Below are positions 43,085-51,496 of a stretch of DNA of 64,000 bases, in pieces. A program made the translations under genes and the position numbers. Position 1 is the first letter of the stretch. Each line of letters begins with the position of its first letter. Source of the stretch: Methanoculleus sp. (lineage in GTDB: Archaea > Halobacteriota > Methanomicrobia > Methanomicrobiales > Methanoculleaceae); assembly GCF_020696975.1 (NCBI RefSeq), contig NZ_JAJGBK010000021.1, positions 1 to 64,000 on the forward strand, in the 5' to 3' direction. A model generated the notes under the pieces. That model was not told the DNA's origin. It saw only the letters and a list, made by a program, of their open reading frames with translations, and searched no databases.

Positions 43085-44128
43085 ATGACCGAGGGGCAGG
43101 ACGCTGACGCCGGGGGAGCCGTCTATACCGGCCCTGCCCGTGCACGATCGGTCACCGTCACGGTCATGGACTACGATGCGTCACGCCTCGACGAGTGGAC
43201 CTGCACCCGGTCCGGGGACCTCCGGGCCCTCATCCTCCGTCCGACGGCGGTTACCTGGATCAACATCGACGGTGTCCACGAGACCGGGATGGTCCAGGCA
43301 ATCGGGGAGGCTGTCGGGATCCACCCGCTGACCCTGGAAGACATCACGAACACCCGCCAGCGCCCGAAGATCGAGGACTACAGCGACTACCTCTACGCTG
43401 CAGTCCGGATGCTCGCTCCCGACGGCGATGGTGAGTTCCGGAGCGAACAGGTCAGTCTTGTGCTCGGGACGGGCTACGTTGTGTCGTTCCTGGAACAGCC
43501 GGGCGATGCATTTGAACGCATCCGGGAGCGGCTGCGTGCCGGGTCGGGACGGCTCAGGACCGAGGGGGCGGATTACCTCTTCTACGTCCTGCTGGACACG
43601 ATCGTCGACGGCTATTTTGCCGTGATCGAGGCATTCGGGGAACGCATCGAGGTGATAGAGGAAGAGGTGGTGGCAGATCCCGACCACGAGACCCTGCAGG
43701 CGATCTACGCCTTAAAGCGGTCCCTGGTTGCTCTCCGGAGGGCGGTCTGGCCGCTCCGTGACATGGTGGCGGAACTCGAACGGGGAGAGTCGCCTCAGAT
43801 CCAGGAACCGACACTCGTCTACTTCCGGGACGTCTACGACCACACCATAGAGGTTGCAGAGACCGTGGAGACCTACCGTGAGATGATGTCAGGGACCCTC
43901 GATGTCTACCTCTCAAGCCAGAGCAGCCGGATGAACGAGATCATGAAGGTCCTCACCATCATCGCCACCATCTTCATCCCGCTCACGTTCATCGCCGGGG
44001 TCTACGGCATGAACTTCGCCTACATGCCGGAGATCAGCCATCCCTGGGGCTACCCTCTGGCCCTCGTCTCGATGGCGGCCGTCGCGGGTGTGATGCTCCT
44101 CTACTTCAGGAAGAGAGGCTGGATCTGA
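43085..44128 (+). CDS. corA: CorA-family divalent metal transporter, copy 1
   Basis: 347 residues: a large cytosolic funnel domain (about 280 residues) and two C-terminal membrane helices with the hallmark YGMN motif (FIAGVYGMNF) between them, ending in a short basic tail. The TVTWINIDGV/TAVTWIN region and LTLEDITNTRQRPKIEDY match CorA. Selectivity for Mg, Co, Ni or Zn is not decided by sequence. It is followed by a paralogue about 45 % similar by eye. Confidence 0.93.
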   Translation: MTEGQDADAGGAVYTGPARARSVTVTVMDYDASRLDEWTCTRSGDLRALILRPTAVTWINIDGVHETGMVQAIGEAVGIHPLTLEDITNTRQRPKIEDYSDYLYAAVRMLAPDGDGEFRSEQVSLVLGTGYVVSFLEQPGDAFERIRERLRAGSGRLRTEGADYLFYVLLDTIVDGYFAVIEAFGERIEVIEEEVVADPDHETLQAIYALKRSLVALRRAVWPLRDMVAELERGESPQIQEPTLVYFRDVYDHTIEVAETVETYREMMSGTLDVYLSSQSSRMNEIMKVLTIIATIFIPLTFIAGVYGMNFAYMPEISHPWGYPLALVSMAAVAGVMLLYFRKRGWI

Positions 44129-44368
44129 TCCAGAGAGGCTTTCGGGAGACAGGAACTCCTCTTCCCTTCCCGTCGTGATCACCGGGGGAGAGCGAGCGGA
44201 TCGCCCCGGCGGTGGCGTTTTATACCATGGGGCGAATGCACCCTCCCGGAGGTCACCCCGGATCCGGTGGAGCAGGCGCTCGCGTGCCGGGATATCCCGA
44301 TCGAACGCGATAGGGCAGAACAGCCCCGGGTGGTCCCCATCTCCGGGGCAAAGAGTCCGGAGGTGAAG

Positions 44369-45367
44369 ATGCAGCCGGAAGAGTCATGTCGGATACTCCC
44401 GATCCGGGTGATGGACTACACGAAGGACCGCATTGAGGAGCAGGAATGCATTGAGCTCACGAAGGCCTGGTCGTGGATCAGCCGGGAGACAGTCACCTGG
44501 ATCGACATCGTCGGGGTGCTGGAGCATGACGAACTTGTGGTGCTGGGAGAACAGGCGGGCATCCACCCGCTCACGATGGAGGATATCACGGTCCCTGACC
44601 AGCGGCCGAAGGTAGAAGAGTTCGGGAGTTACGTCGCCGTCATCGCGAGAATGCTCTCGGAGAGAGAAGGCAGGGTCGCAAGCGAGCAGATCAGCCTGAT
44701 CTTCGGGGAGAACTACGTCATAACGTTCCGCGAGCAGTCCTTCCACGTCTTTGAGCACGTCCGGGAGATGCTCAGAAACGAGCAGAGCACTCTCCGGGGT
44801 TCGGGACCGGATTTCCTCGTTTACATGCTCCTCGACGCAATCGTGAGCGTCTACCTCGCCATCCTCGATGCGGTCGACGACCGGGTGGAAGACCTCCAGG
44901 GCAGGGTTCTGGCTTCCGCGGACCCGCTTGCCATAAAGCAGATCTACGAACTCAAGGAAGACCTCGTGACCATCCGGCGAGCGGCCGTCCCGGCACGGGA
45001 GGTCCTCGGTTCGCTTGCCGCCCATGAGTCCGGCCTCGTCCGGAAGGAGACGGTCCCGTACTTCCGGGATGCATACGACCGGTGCATCCAGGCCGCCGAG
45101 ATTGCGGAGTATTCCCGGGATACGCTCTCCGGCGTGATGGACCTTCATGCCTCAAATCAGAGCAACCGGCTCGCCGAGATCACGACGTTCCTCACCATCG
45201 TCGCGACCATCTTCATTCCCTTAAGTTTCATCGCCGGGTTTTACGGGATGAATGTCCGGAACATAACGTTCGTGGACTCGCCCTGGGGCTACCCGTTCGT
45301 CATTCTCCTTATGATAGGCGTCGTGGGCGCGATGCTCCTCTACTTCAGAAGGAAGAAATGGATCTGA
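44369..45367 (+). CDS. CorA-family divalent metal transporter, copy 2
   Basis: 332 residues from ATG 44369, where GGAGGTGA directly precedes. A GTG at 44267 would add 34 residues that have no counterpart in copy 1, so the shorter start is chosen. HPLTMEDITVPDQRPKVEEF, AGFYGMN and the terminal RRKKWI show the family. It has its own TATA box (TTTATACC, about 44218-44226), so it can be expressed apart from copy 1. Divergence from copy 1 suggests different metal or regulation. Confidence 0.9.
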   Translation: MQPEESCRILPIRVMDYTKDRIEEQECIELTKAWSWISRETVTWIDIVGVLEHDELVVLGEQAGIHPLTMEDITVPDQRPKVEEFGSYVAVIARMLSEREGRVASEQISLIFGENYVITFREQSFHVFEHVREMLRNEQSTLRGSGPDFLVYMLLDAIVSVYLAILDAVDDRVEDLQGRVLASADPLAIKQIYELKEDLVTIRRAAVPAREVLGSLAAHESGLVRKETVPYFRDAYDRCIQAAEIAEYSRDTLSGVMDLHASNQSNRLAEITTFLTIVATIFIPLSFIAGFYGMNVRNITFVDSPWGYPFVILLMIGVVGAMLLYFRRKKWI

Positions 45368-45439
45368 CAGCGAGCCCTGCGGCGCGGGGAGAGGGGCGGC
45401 ACCTCTTTTTTGTAGCGAGAATACCAACACTTCTCTACT

Positions 45440-46780
45440 ATGGCAATCCACCCCATCGACTACCGGTACGGCACCCCCGAGATGCGGGCCGTCTGGAGTG
45501 AGGAAAACCGCTTCCGGGCGATCGTCACGGCCGAAGTGGCGCTGGCGCGGGCTGAGGCGGCGCACGGGATGATCCCCCGCGAGGATGCGGAGACGATCGC
45601 ATCCTGCGCGCCCGAGGCACGCCTTGAGCGGGCGAAGGAGATCGAGGCCGAGATCAACCACGACATGATGGCGGTCGTCAAGGCCGTCACCGAGGTCTGC
45701 GGCGACGCCGGGCGGTGGATCCATTACGGGGCGACCTCAAACGATATCCTGGATACGGCGACCGCACTGCAGGTCCGCGAGAGCCTCGCTCTCATCGAGG
45801 AGAAACTGGGCAAACTCCTCTGCGTTCTCCTCACCCGGAGCGCCGAGACGAAGACCCTCGTCTGCGCGGGGCGCACCCACGGCCAGATCGGTGTCCCGAC
45901 GACCTATGGCCTCCGGTTCGCGATCTGGGCAAGCGAGGTCGCGCGTCACATGGAACGGCTCCGCCAGATGCGCCCGCGGGTCGTCGTCGGGCAGCTCACG
46001 GGGGCGGTTGGCACCCAGGCGGCGCTCGGGGATGCCGGTATCGAGATCCAGGCAACGATGATGGAGTTCCTCGGCATCCAGCCGGTGGACGTCTCGAACC
46101 AGATCATAGCGCGTGACCGCTACGCGGAGTACTTCATGCTCCTTGCAAACATCGCGACGACGCTCGATAAAATCGGGCTTGAACTCCGGCTGATGCAGCG
46201 CTCCGAGATCGGAGAACTTGCGGAGGCGTTCGGGAAGAAGCAGGTGGGCTCAAGCACGATGCCCCACAAGAGAAACCCGATCAAGAGCGAACAGGTCTGC
46301 GGCCTTGCCCGCATCGTCCGATCCGCGGTCGAGCCGGCATTGCAAAACAACGTCCTCTGGGACGAGCGCGACCTGACGAACTCTTCCCCTGAGCGGGTGC
46401 TCTTCCCCGAGGCCTCGATCCTCGCCGACCACATCCTCAAGGTGATGATCGGCGTGATGGAGGGCCTTGAGTTCAATAAGACAAACATCCGCAAGAACCT
46501 GATGATGCTCCGGGGCGTGAATCTCGCCGAGTCGGTGATGATCGACCTCACAAAGCGGGGCATGAACCGGCAGGAGGCCCACGAAGTGATGCGGACGGCG
46601 AGCATGCAGGCCCTCGCCGAAGACCGGGACCTCGCCGAGGTGCTCGGCGAGCGGCCGGAGGTCACGGCGTTCGTCACCCGCGAGGAACTCGACGCTCTCC
46701 TCGACCCGGACGCCTACATCGGGACGGCCGTCCGGCAGGTGGAGCGGCTGATCGAGAAACTCACGCCGCTCTGCCGGTGA
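45440..46780 (+). CDS. purB: Adenylosuccinate lyase
   Basis: Cleaves SAICAR and adenylosuccinate in purine synthesis. 446 residues of the fumarase/aspartase superfamily. HYGATSNDILDTATAL and GRTHGQIGVPTTYGL carry the catalytic histidine regions, and the signature GSSTMPHKRNPI contains the catalytic serine loop. Ends normally (VERLIEKLTPLCR). Monocistronic by context; a T-rich run at about 46875 may end its message. Confidence 0.97.
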   Translation: MAIHPIDYRYGTPEMRAVWSEENRFRAIVTAEVALARAEAAHGMIPREDAETIASCAPEARLERAKEIEAEINHDMMAVVKAVTEVCGDAGRWIHYGATSNDILDTATALQVRESLALIEEKLGKLLCVLLTRSAETKTLVCAGRTHGQIGVPTTYGLRFAIWASEVARHMERLRQMRPRVVVGQLTGAVGTQAALGDAGIEIQATMMEFLGIQPVDVSNQIIARDRYAEYFMLLANIATTLDKIGLELRLMQRSEIGELAEAFGKKQVGSSTMPHKRNPIKSEQVCGLARIVRSAVEPALQNNVLWDERDLTNSSPERVLFPEASILADHILKVMIGVMEGLEFNKTNIRKNLMMLRGVNLAESVMIDLTKRGMNRQEAHEVMRTASMQALAEDRDLAEVLGERPEVTAFVTREELDALLDPDAYIGTAVRQVERLIEKLTPLCR

Positions 46781-47783
46781 AGGGATCCCGGGGCGGGGTG
46801 CGCCGCCGCATCCCGTCCGATCACCGGCAACGACGGCCATCATCGCGATAAAAAAAAACGTCCCTTCACCACATCTTTTTACCAACGCGGCACAGGGTGG
46901 CGCTATCTCACCGGTGTGAACGATGACCGCTTCTGCACGAGGACAGTGGTTGGGCGAAACGGAAGGAGTCGCTCAGAACTCTTCCGCGATGCCGTAACCG
47001 TAGGACCGCAGTACCTGACTCCCCGGCATGCCGGACAGTGCCCCGGGGACCAACCGATACAAGAAAAACCAGATCCCTTGAACCTCTTCCGCGCCTGCTC
47101 CCGACGAACGCAATTCCCGGGCACGACGGTTCACCGGACGTGCACCTGACGATGCTCGATGGACGCTCCCTGAGGGGCATCCTGATCCTGAGGATTCACA
47201 CCTCTCCGGGGCGACCGTTGAAGATACACTCGGCGAGATATGGTCGAGCGTGGTAGCGCTGATCCTCTAGCCCGTCGTCGTCTTTGCCGTCGCATACACG
47301 CGGTTCATGCGGACGGATATCCGATGATAGACGGGCGCGCACATTCGCTCCCGGGGAAGGGCTGCATCGGAAGCAAGCTGATTATTCCGCCGGGTTTCGG
47401 TATTTGGGGGAGGTATGCAGGATTCTTACCGGGGTACGCACTCATACCCGCGATCCGGGGACCGAGGTATATTTCCACTGGATGTCGGCAGTACTGCCGG
47501 GAGATGGAACAACGAGCGCGTATCAGGAGAATGCGAAGGCCCGGGTACAGCCACGACAGTTCGATGTTTGTCACAGAAAAGGTATATGGGGGAACGTTGA
47601 CGCCTTGAACGGTGACACCGTGTACGGTATCCCACGGGGGCCGGGAACCCCGATTGCCGTCGTATCCCGGCCCCCAAAAGCGTGCCCGGAGGGCAATAGG
47701 GCTGCTGGGTGCCAGGGGATAGCCGTTGCGGTTCCGTGTTCCTCCAGGCACTGTTACGGAATTTCGAGTGACATAGTATTGCA
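46781..47783. other. About 1 kb without a convincing gene; decayed region
   Basis: All six frames are broken or of poor protein character. One stretch reads like real protein for a while on the plus strand: from about 47082, proline-rich, then acidic (ATVEDTLGEIW), then a hydrophobic run VVALIL, TAG at 47268, PVVVFAVAYTRFMRTDIR and a stop. This looks like the C-terminal membrane anchor of a dead gene. An open frame 47284-47820 has no domain. A degenerate repeat copy lies at 47141. Best read as remnants of former genes. Confidence 0.5.
47141..47172. repeat. Degenerate type I repeat unit (E6)
   Basis: GCACCTGACGATGCTCGA (47142-47159) matches 17 of 18 positions of the unit at 49450 (GCACCTGACGGTGCTCGA). 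The single change turns one stem pair into a G-T pair on the complementary strand. The second hairpin of the unit is lost. It is a decayed copy inside the gene-poor stretch. Confidence 0.45.
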
Positions 47784-48218
47784 ATGGGAAGGAAATGCAC
47801 CAAACAGGATAGTGATGTGATGTCAATTGGTTCTTGTGGTCCTGTTCAGGACGTTAAAATGAACGCATCGGCAAAGATTAATTCTGCAGAATTGTACCAG
47901 AGGGGTGACGGTACCCGCTATGTTGTAATAGACTGGTATGTAAGTGGATGTTTTGATTATAGTCAACAGTTCACGTTCACGAGCTGCGAACTCAGTACAA
48001 CGATCAAAGTGAGTTGGCCTGGCAGCTCGAGTGAGATCGTGAAACCTCTCTATACCGATTACTGCATACAGTCCGGTACGGACAATTTAGCTGTGACGTC
48101 TTCAGCGTCCTCCTATACTGTGGAAGTAAAAGTGCATGCCGAATGTTGGGTCTGGGTCATCAGATGGACGAATATTGGTAGAGAGGACGCTTCTGCTTCC
48201 TGCGTTATATATCCATGA
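47784..48218 (+). CDS. Orphan A+T-rich hypothetical protein with six-plus cysteines
   Basis: 144 codons from ATG 47784; ATG 47820 is an equally good start. Not recognised. Beta-rich, aromatic and cysteine-containing (YVVIDWYVSGCFDY, FTFTSCELSTTIKV, PLYTDYCIQS, HAECWVWVIRWTN). No signal peptide is visible in this frame, although the cysteines suggest an exported domain. Composition differs sharply from its neighbours: 52 of 120 bases at 47820-47939 are G or C (43 %). Probably acquired by transfer. It ends 20 bases before the PGF-CTERM propeller gene. Confidence 0.65.
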   Translation: MGRKCTKQDSDVMSIGSCGPVQDVKMNASAKINSAELYQRGDGTRYVVIDWYVSGCFDYSQQFTFTSCELSTTIKVSWPGSSSEIVKPLYTDYCIQSGTDNLAVTSSASSYTVEVKVHAECWVWVIRWTNIGREDASASCVIYP

Positions 48219-48238
48219 AACGCACAGGAGAGGCCTGT

Positions 48239-49384
48239 ATGAACCGAAAAACGATATGTATCGTTCTCCTGCTGATCGCGTGCGCTCCCCCGGCAGTGGC
48301 TGCACCCGTCGTCCAGCTGACGAACGATTCGGCATTCAATTCGTATCCTTTCTGGTCGCCGGACGGTGCCAGGATCGCCTTCGTCTCATCCGACGGAGTG
48401 CATGCCGGCATCCGGGTGATGGAGCGCGACGGCCGGGGCCTGACGCAGGTGACGGACGACCGTTCGTGGAATCTTTTCACCGAGTTCGATCCCTGGTCAC
48501 CGGACGGGAAGAAACTCCTCTTCCTCTCCGACGGTGGAAGAGGGCTCGACCTCTGGACGATGAACCCGGATGGGACCGGGAAGGTGCGCCTGACCGAAAG
48601 CGGCTGCATCGTCCCCATTCCGGGGCTATCCGGCTACGGGGCGGACTGGAGCGCCGATGGGAGGGGGATCGTCTATACCTCCTGCCTCTTCGATGATGCG
48701 GCCATCCAGGAAGTGAACCTCTCGGCCATCCGCACGGAAGCGGACATCTGGATCATGGACGCGGACGGGGGTAACAAGAAGCAGCTGACGACCGATGGAG
48801 ATGCGCGTTTGCCCCTGTGGCAGCCGCAGGGGGACAGGATCGCATACCTCGCAGACAGAACCGGGAACCGGGAGATCTGGACCATGCAGAGCGACGGAAC
48901 GGGCAAGACACAGGTGACGTTCAGCGAGGGGAGCGTATCCGGGTATTCCTGGTCCCCGGACGGTGCCAGGATCGCCTACGTCGTCGCGTCACCGCCGGGG
49001 ACATTGCCGGAGTTCTCTCTCTGGGTTATCGATAGCGACGGATCGGGTTCGGAGCAATTGACAACCGGAAACCGGGACACATCACCAGTCTGGTCGCCGG
49101 ACGGTACCAGGATCGCCTTCCGGTCGGAGTCGCGGGACCGGGCGCTCTGGGTGATGAAGAGCGACGGATCGGACCTCGCACCCCTCGGTCCTGATAATCC
49201 GGCATACATGATGCACCAGTGGTCTCCCGACGGCAGAACGATCGTCGTGAGCGATGGAAACGACCTGTCTGCAATCCCGCTCGAAGATCCAGCGGCACCC
49301 GCATCGCCGGGATTTGAGGTAGTTTCTGCAGCGGGTGCACTGCTTCTCACGGTATGTCTGCTCAGACTGCGAAAACAGAAATGA
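48239..49384 (+). CDS. Secreted TolB-like beta-propeller with PGF-CTERM anchor
   Basis: 381 residues from ATG 48239 (GGAGAGG ribosome site). Signal peptide TICIVLLLIACAPPAVAA, then six or more propeller blades with the TolB/PD40 pattern P-x-WSPDGxRIAF-x-S (SPDGARIAFVSSDG, SPDGTRIAFRSES), then a short linker and the C-terminus SPGFEVVSAAGALLLTVCLL with a basic end. PGF + hydrophobic + basic residues is the PGF-CTERM signal processed by archaeosortase, so the protein is anchored to the envelope by lipid. No enzymatic motif. Confidence 0.87.
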   Translation: MNRKTICIVLLLIACAPPAVAAPVVQLTNDSAFNSYPFWSPDGARIAFVSSDGVHAGIRVMERDGRGLTQVTDDRSWNLFTEFDPWSPDGKKLLFLSDGGRGLDLWTMNPDGTGKVRLTESGCIVPIPGLSGYGADWSADGRGIVYTSCLFDDAAIQEVNLSAIRTEADIWIMDADGGNKKQLTTDGDARLPLWQPQGDRIAYLADRTGNREIWTMQSDGTGKTQVTFSEGSVSGYSWSPDGARIAYVVASPPGTLPEFSLWVIDSDGSGSEQLTTGNRDTSPVWSPDGTRIAFRSESRDRALWVMKSDGSDLAPLGPDNPAYMMHQWSPDGRTIVVSDGNDLSAIPLEDPAAPASPGFEVVSAAGALLLTVCLLRLRKQK

Positions 49385-49420
49385 GGGAAAAGCGGGAACG
49401 TGCCGCACGAAGACGATTAC

Positions 49421-49490
49421 CGGTGGAGCGCGACGCGTTAACGAGTAGCGCACCTGACGGTGCTCGAGCTCCGTTTCTGCCGAAACGTCG
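49421..49490. repeat. Intergenic repeat element E3
   Basis: Directly after the PGF-CTERM propeller stop. GGAGCGCGACGCG (49425-49437) is identical to E1 30-42. GCACC-TGAC-GGTGC (49450-49463) and CGTTTC-TGCC-GAAACG (49472-49487) are the two hairpins of the type I unit, each corresponding to a variant in E1 with compensated stem changes. Confidence 0.7.
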
Positions 49491-49518
49491 CTTATCGCCA
49501 TCGCCGTCTTCACGCCGC

Positions 49519-49773
49519 TCACTCCTTCTCCCGTGCTCCCCGCAGTGCTTTTACATCCCCCACGGTCACCACGCGAACCGCACCGCCCTGGACGTCGCCT
49601 CCGGCATCGCCCATCCGGTCCTCGATCCAGCCCTCCATCTCCAGGTACGCCGCCCGCAACCCTTCGAGAACATCCGGATCGGCATCCCAGAGGGCGCGTT
49701 CGTGCGCTTCAAGCAGCCGTCTCCCGATCTCCTCCAGCGCCCAGGGATTCTCGTGGGAGCAGACGTTCGCGAG
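49519..49773 (-). pseudogene. C-terminal remnant of a CobN-type cobalt/magnesium chelatase subunit
   Basis: About 85 codons ending at a TGA. The residues ENPWALEEIGRRLLEAHERA followed by LWDADPDVLEGLRAAYLEMEG match the very C-terminus of CobN/BchH-like large chelatase subunits, which are normally about 1,200 residues. The remaining 95 % is absent: upstream the frame quickly turns to unrelated sequence (RIERKRPPTPFP) and overlaps a plus-strand fragment. No start, no promoter. A deletion remnant. Confidence 0.7.
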
Positions 49774-49821
49774 CGGAAACGGCGTGGGGGGACGCTTTCG
49801 CTCGATACGTCGGTGGAGACG

Positions 49822-50073
49822 ATGAAGATCAACCTGACTTCCCAATCACCGCCCACGATCGAAATCGTGGTCAATACAGGCCTCCCGGTTCCGCTGAACA
49901 CGCCACTCTGGGAGGCGTGCAACGAGACGCTGCACGAGACAAGGATATATGCCGATGTCGTTAACTGCACGTCCTCCTCCGGAGACGGCCGGGTGACGCT
50001 CACCTTTGCCGAGGGCCACGCGCCCGAGGTGACGCTGCGTCCGGTCAGGATCACCGTATCCGCCAGGGGGTGA
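49822..50073 (+). CDS. Short hypothetical protein or gene fragment
   Basis: 83 codons from ATG 49822 (MKINLTSQSPPTIEIVVNTG ... VTLRPVRITVSARG). Beta-rich, with N-glycosylation-type N-x-T/S sites (NLTS, NETL, NCTS). It reads like the C-terminal beta-sandwich domain of a surface protein, and the open frame continues upstream through the chelatase remnant, so it is probably the end of a truncated gene. No convincing ribosome site (GGAGA at 3 bases). Confidence 0.4.
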   Translation: MKINLTSQSPPTIEIVVNTGLPVPLNTPLWEACNETLHETRIYADVVNCTSSSGDGRVTLTFAEGHAPEVTLRPVRITVSARG

Positions 50074-50131
50074 CGGATTCAGGCTTAAACCCTCCGAACC
50101 GCCCGCATTTCGCGCCGGCCGGTGTACGCAC

Positions 50132-50183
50132 ATTTATAATTTAACAGTGCAAACACTGACACAGATCCGTTTTTTGAGGTGAT
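50132..50183 (+). promoter_or_regulatory. Promoter and ribosome site of the AsnB-like/gatCAB run
   Basis: TTTATAAT (about 50132-50140) is a good TATA box; 25 bases on gives a start near 50163. GAGGTGAT (50176-50183) is a ribosome site. It suits GTG 50194 (in frame, about 10 bases away) better than GTG 50179, which lies inside it. It drives the genes up to at least gatB. Confidence 0.5.
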
Positions 50184-51237
50184 CGCATACCGCGTGAACC
50201 TCACGGCGATACCTGCCGGATTACGGAATATGCCAACCATGAACCTGAAGGGCTGGATGGAACGTGACGGGGTGCGGCTTATACCGACTGACGTGGAGCG
50301 AATGCTCGGTGAGGGGCCGGAAGCCATCGCCCGGTGCGGCGGCGAGTTCCTGCTCGCCCATGACGACTGGATCGCCCGCGACGCACTCGGGATCATGCCC
50401 GGCCCGGTCCCGCCGGGGACCATCTGCTGCAACGGGCGGGAGGTGGGCCGGATAGCTCCCGACCCTCCGTCCTGCACCCTCGAGGAGGCAATCGTCACCG
50501 CGGTCAACCTCCGAAGCGACGAGGGAGCGGTGGCGTTCTCCGGCGGCGTTGACTCGGCCCTCATCGCCGGGCTCGCTCACCTTCCCTGCGTGACGGTGGG
50601 ACTCCGCGGGTCGCATGATACCGCATGGGCGGCAAAATCCGCCCGGATGATGAGGCTCGACCTCGATATCGTCACCCCGAAGGAAGACGAGATCGCGGAG
50701 GCGCTCGCCCGGGTGGTTCGGACCATCCCCGATCCGACAAACCCCCTCGAGGCCTCGATCGCGACGACCCTGTACTTCGTCGCTCGATGGGCGGGAGAGT
50801 ACGGGTGCACCCGGATCCTCGCCGGACAGGGAGCGGACGAGCTCTTCGGCGGTTACGCGCGCTACCTCGCCTCCCCGGACCTCGCGGCGGAACTCGAGCG
50901 GGACTTTGCGGATCTCGGGCGCCAGAGGATGCGGGACCAGGCGGTGGCGGCGCTTTTTGGGACATACTTCTCGATGCCGTACCTCGATCTCCGGGTAGCG
51001 CGCGCCGCAAGGGCGATCCCGGCTGAGGAGAAGGTGCGCGGCGGAGTGCGAAAGCACCCTCTGCGGATGGTTGCAGAACGGCACATTCCGGCCGAAATGG
51101 CCCGGGCCGAGAAGAAAGCGATGCAATACGGGAGCGGGATCTGGAGAGCAATCCAGCAGCTCGCTCGTAGGAATGGTTATAAAAAGTCGGTACAAGGGTA
51201 CTTAAAGGAGATCAGTAGGGCGGAACATGATAACTGA
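50179..51237 (+). CDS. Asparagine synthetase-like protein lacking the glutaminase cysteine
   Basis: About 347-352 residues. The C-terminal two thirds are an AsnB-type ATP-pyrophosphatase domain: PP-loop AVAFSGGVDSALIAGL, GQGADELFGGYARYL, and RVARAARAIPAEEKVRGG-x-HPLR near the end. The N-terminal part is a shrunken glutaminase remnant (GEFLLAHDDWIARDALGIMP aligns with the end of that domain) without the N-terminal catalytic Cys2. It cannot use glutamine by itself and would need ammonia or a partner. It overlaps gatC by 11 bases, heading the gatCAB operon. The start is GTG; 50194 is also possible. Confidence 0.8.
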   Translation: MIAYRVNLTAIPAGLRNMPTMNLKGWMERDGVRLIPTDVERMLGEGPEAIARCGGEFLLAHDDWIARDALGIMPGPVPPGTICCNGREVGRIAPDPPSCTLEEAIVTAVNLRSDEGAVAFSGGVDSALIAGLAHLPCVTVGLRGSHDTAWAAKSARMMRLDLDIVTPKEDEIAEALARVVRTIPDPTNPLEASIATTLYFVARWAGEYGCTRILAGQGADELFGGYARYLASPDLAAELERDFADLGRQRMRDQAVAALFGTYFSMPYLDLRVARAARAIPAEEKVRGGVRKHPLRMVAERHIPAEMARAEKKAMQYGSGIWRAIQQLARRNGYKKSVQGYLKEISRAEHDN

Positions 51238-51496
51238 GAGGGATATTGAGCATATAGCAGAACTTGCAGATATCGGCATATCGAAAGACGAGGTGCCGGA
51301 GTTCACCACCCAGTTCAATGCAATCCTGGATTACTTTGAGGTTCTCGACACCGTAGTGGGCGAAGGCGCCCCGGCCGCCGGGATCACGAACGTCTTTCGT
51401 GAGGACGAGCCCCGGCCGTGCCTCTCGCAGGAGGCAGCCCTCGCGAATGCGGGATCGACCGAGAACGGATTCATCAAGGCGCCGAGGGTGATGTGA
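51227..51496 (+). CDS. gatC: Asp/Glu-tRNA amidotransferase subunit C
   Basis: 89 residues, the small subunit that clasps GatA and GatB. EHIAELADIGISKDEVPEF and FNAILDYFEVLDTVV are the family's helical pattern, followed by REDEPRPCLSQEAALANAG. Needed for making Asn-tRNA (and/or Gln-tRNA) from mischarged precursors. Its stop is followed by the GTG of gatA without a gap. Confidence 0.94.
   Translation: MITERDIEHIAELADIGISKDEVPEFTTQFNAILDYFEVLDTVVGEGAPAAGITNVFREDEPRPCLSQEAALANAGSTENGFIKAPRVM

Noticed and set aside
47268-47270. In-frame TAG as a pyrrolysine codon
   Set aside because: No intact gene surrounds it, no pyl genes are in the window, and the region is decayed.
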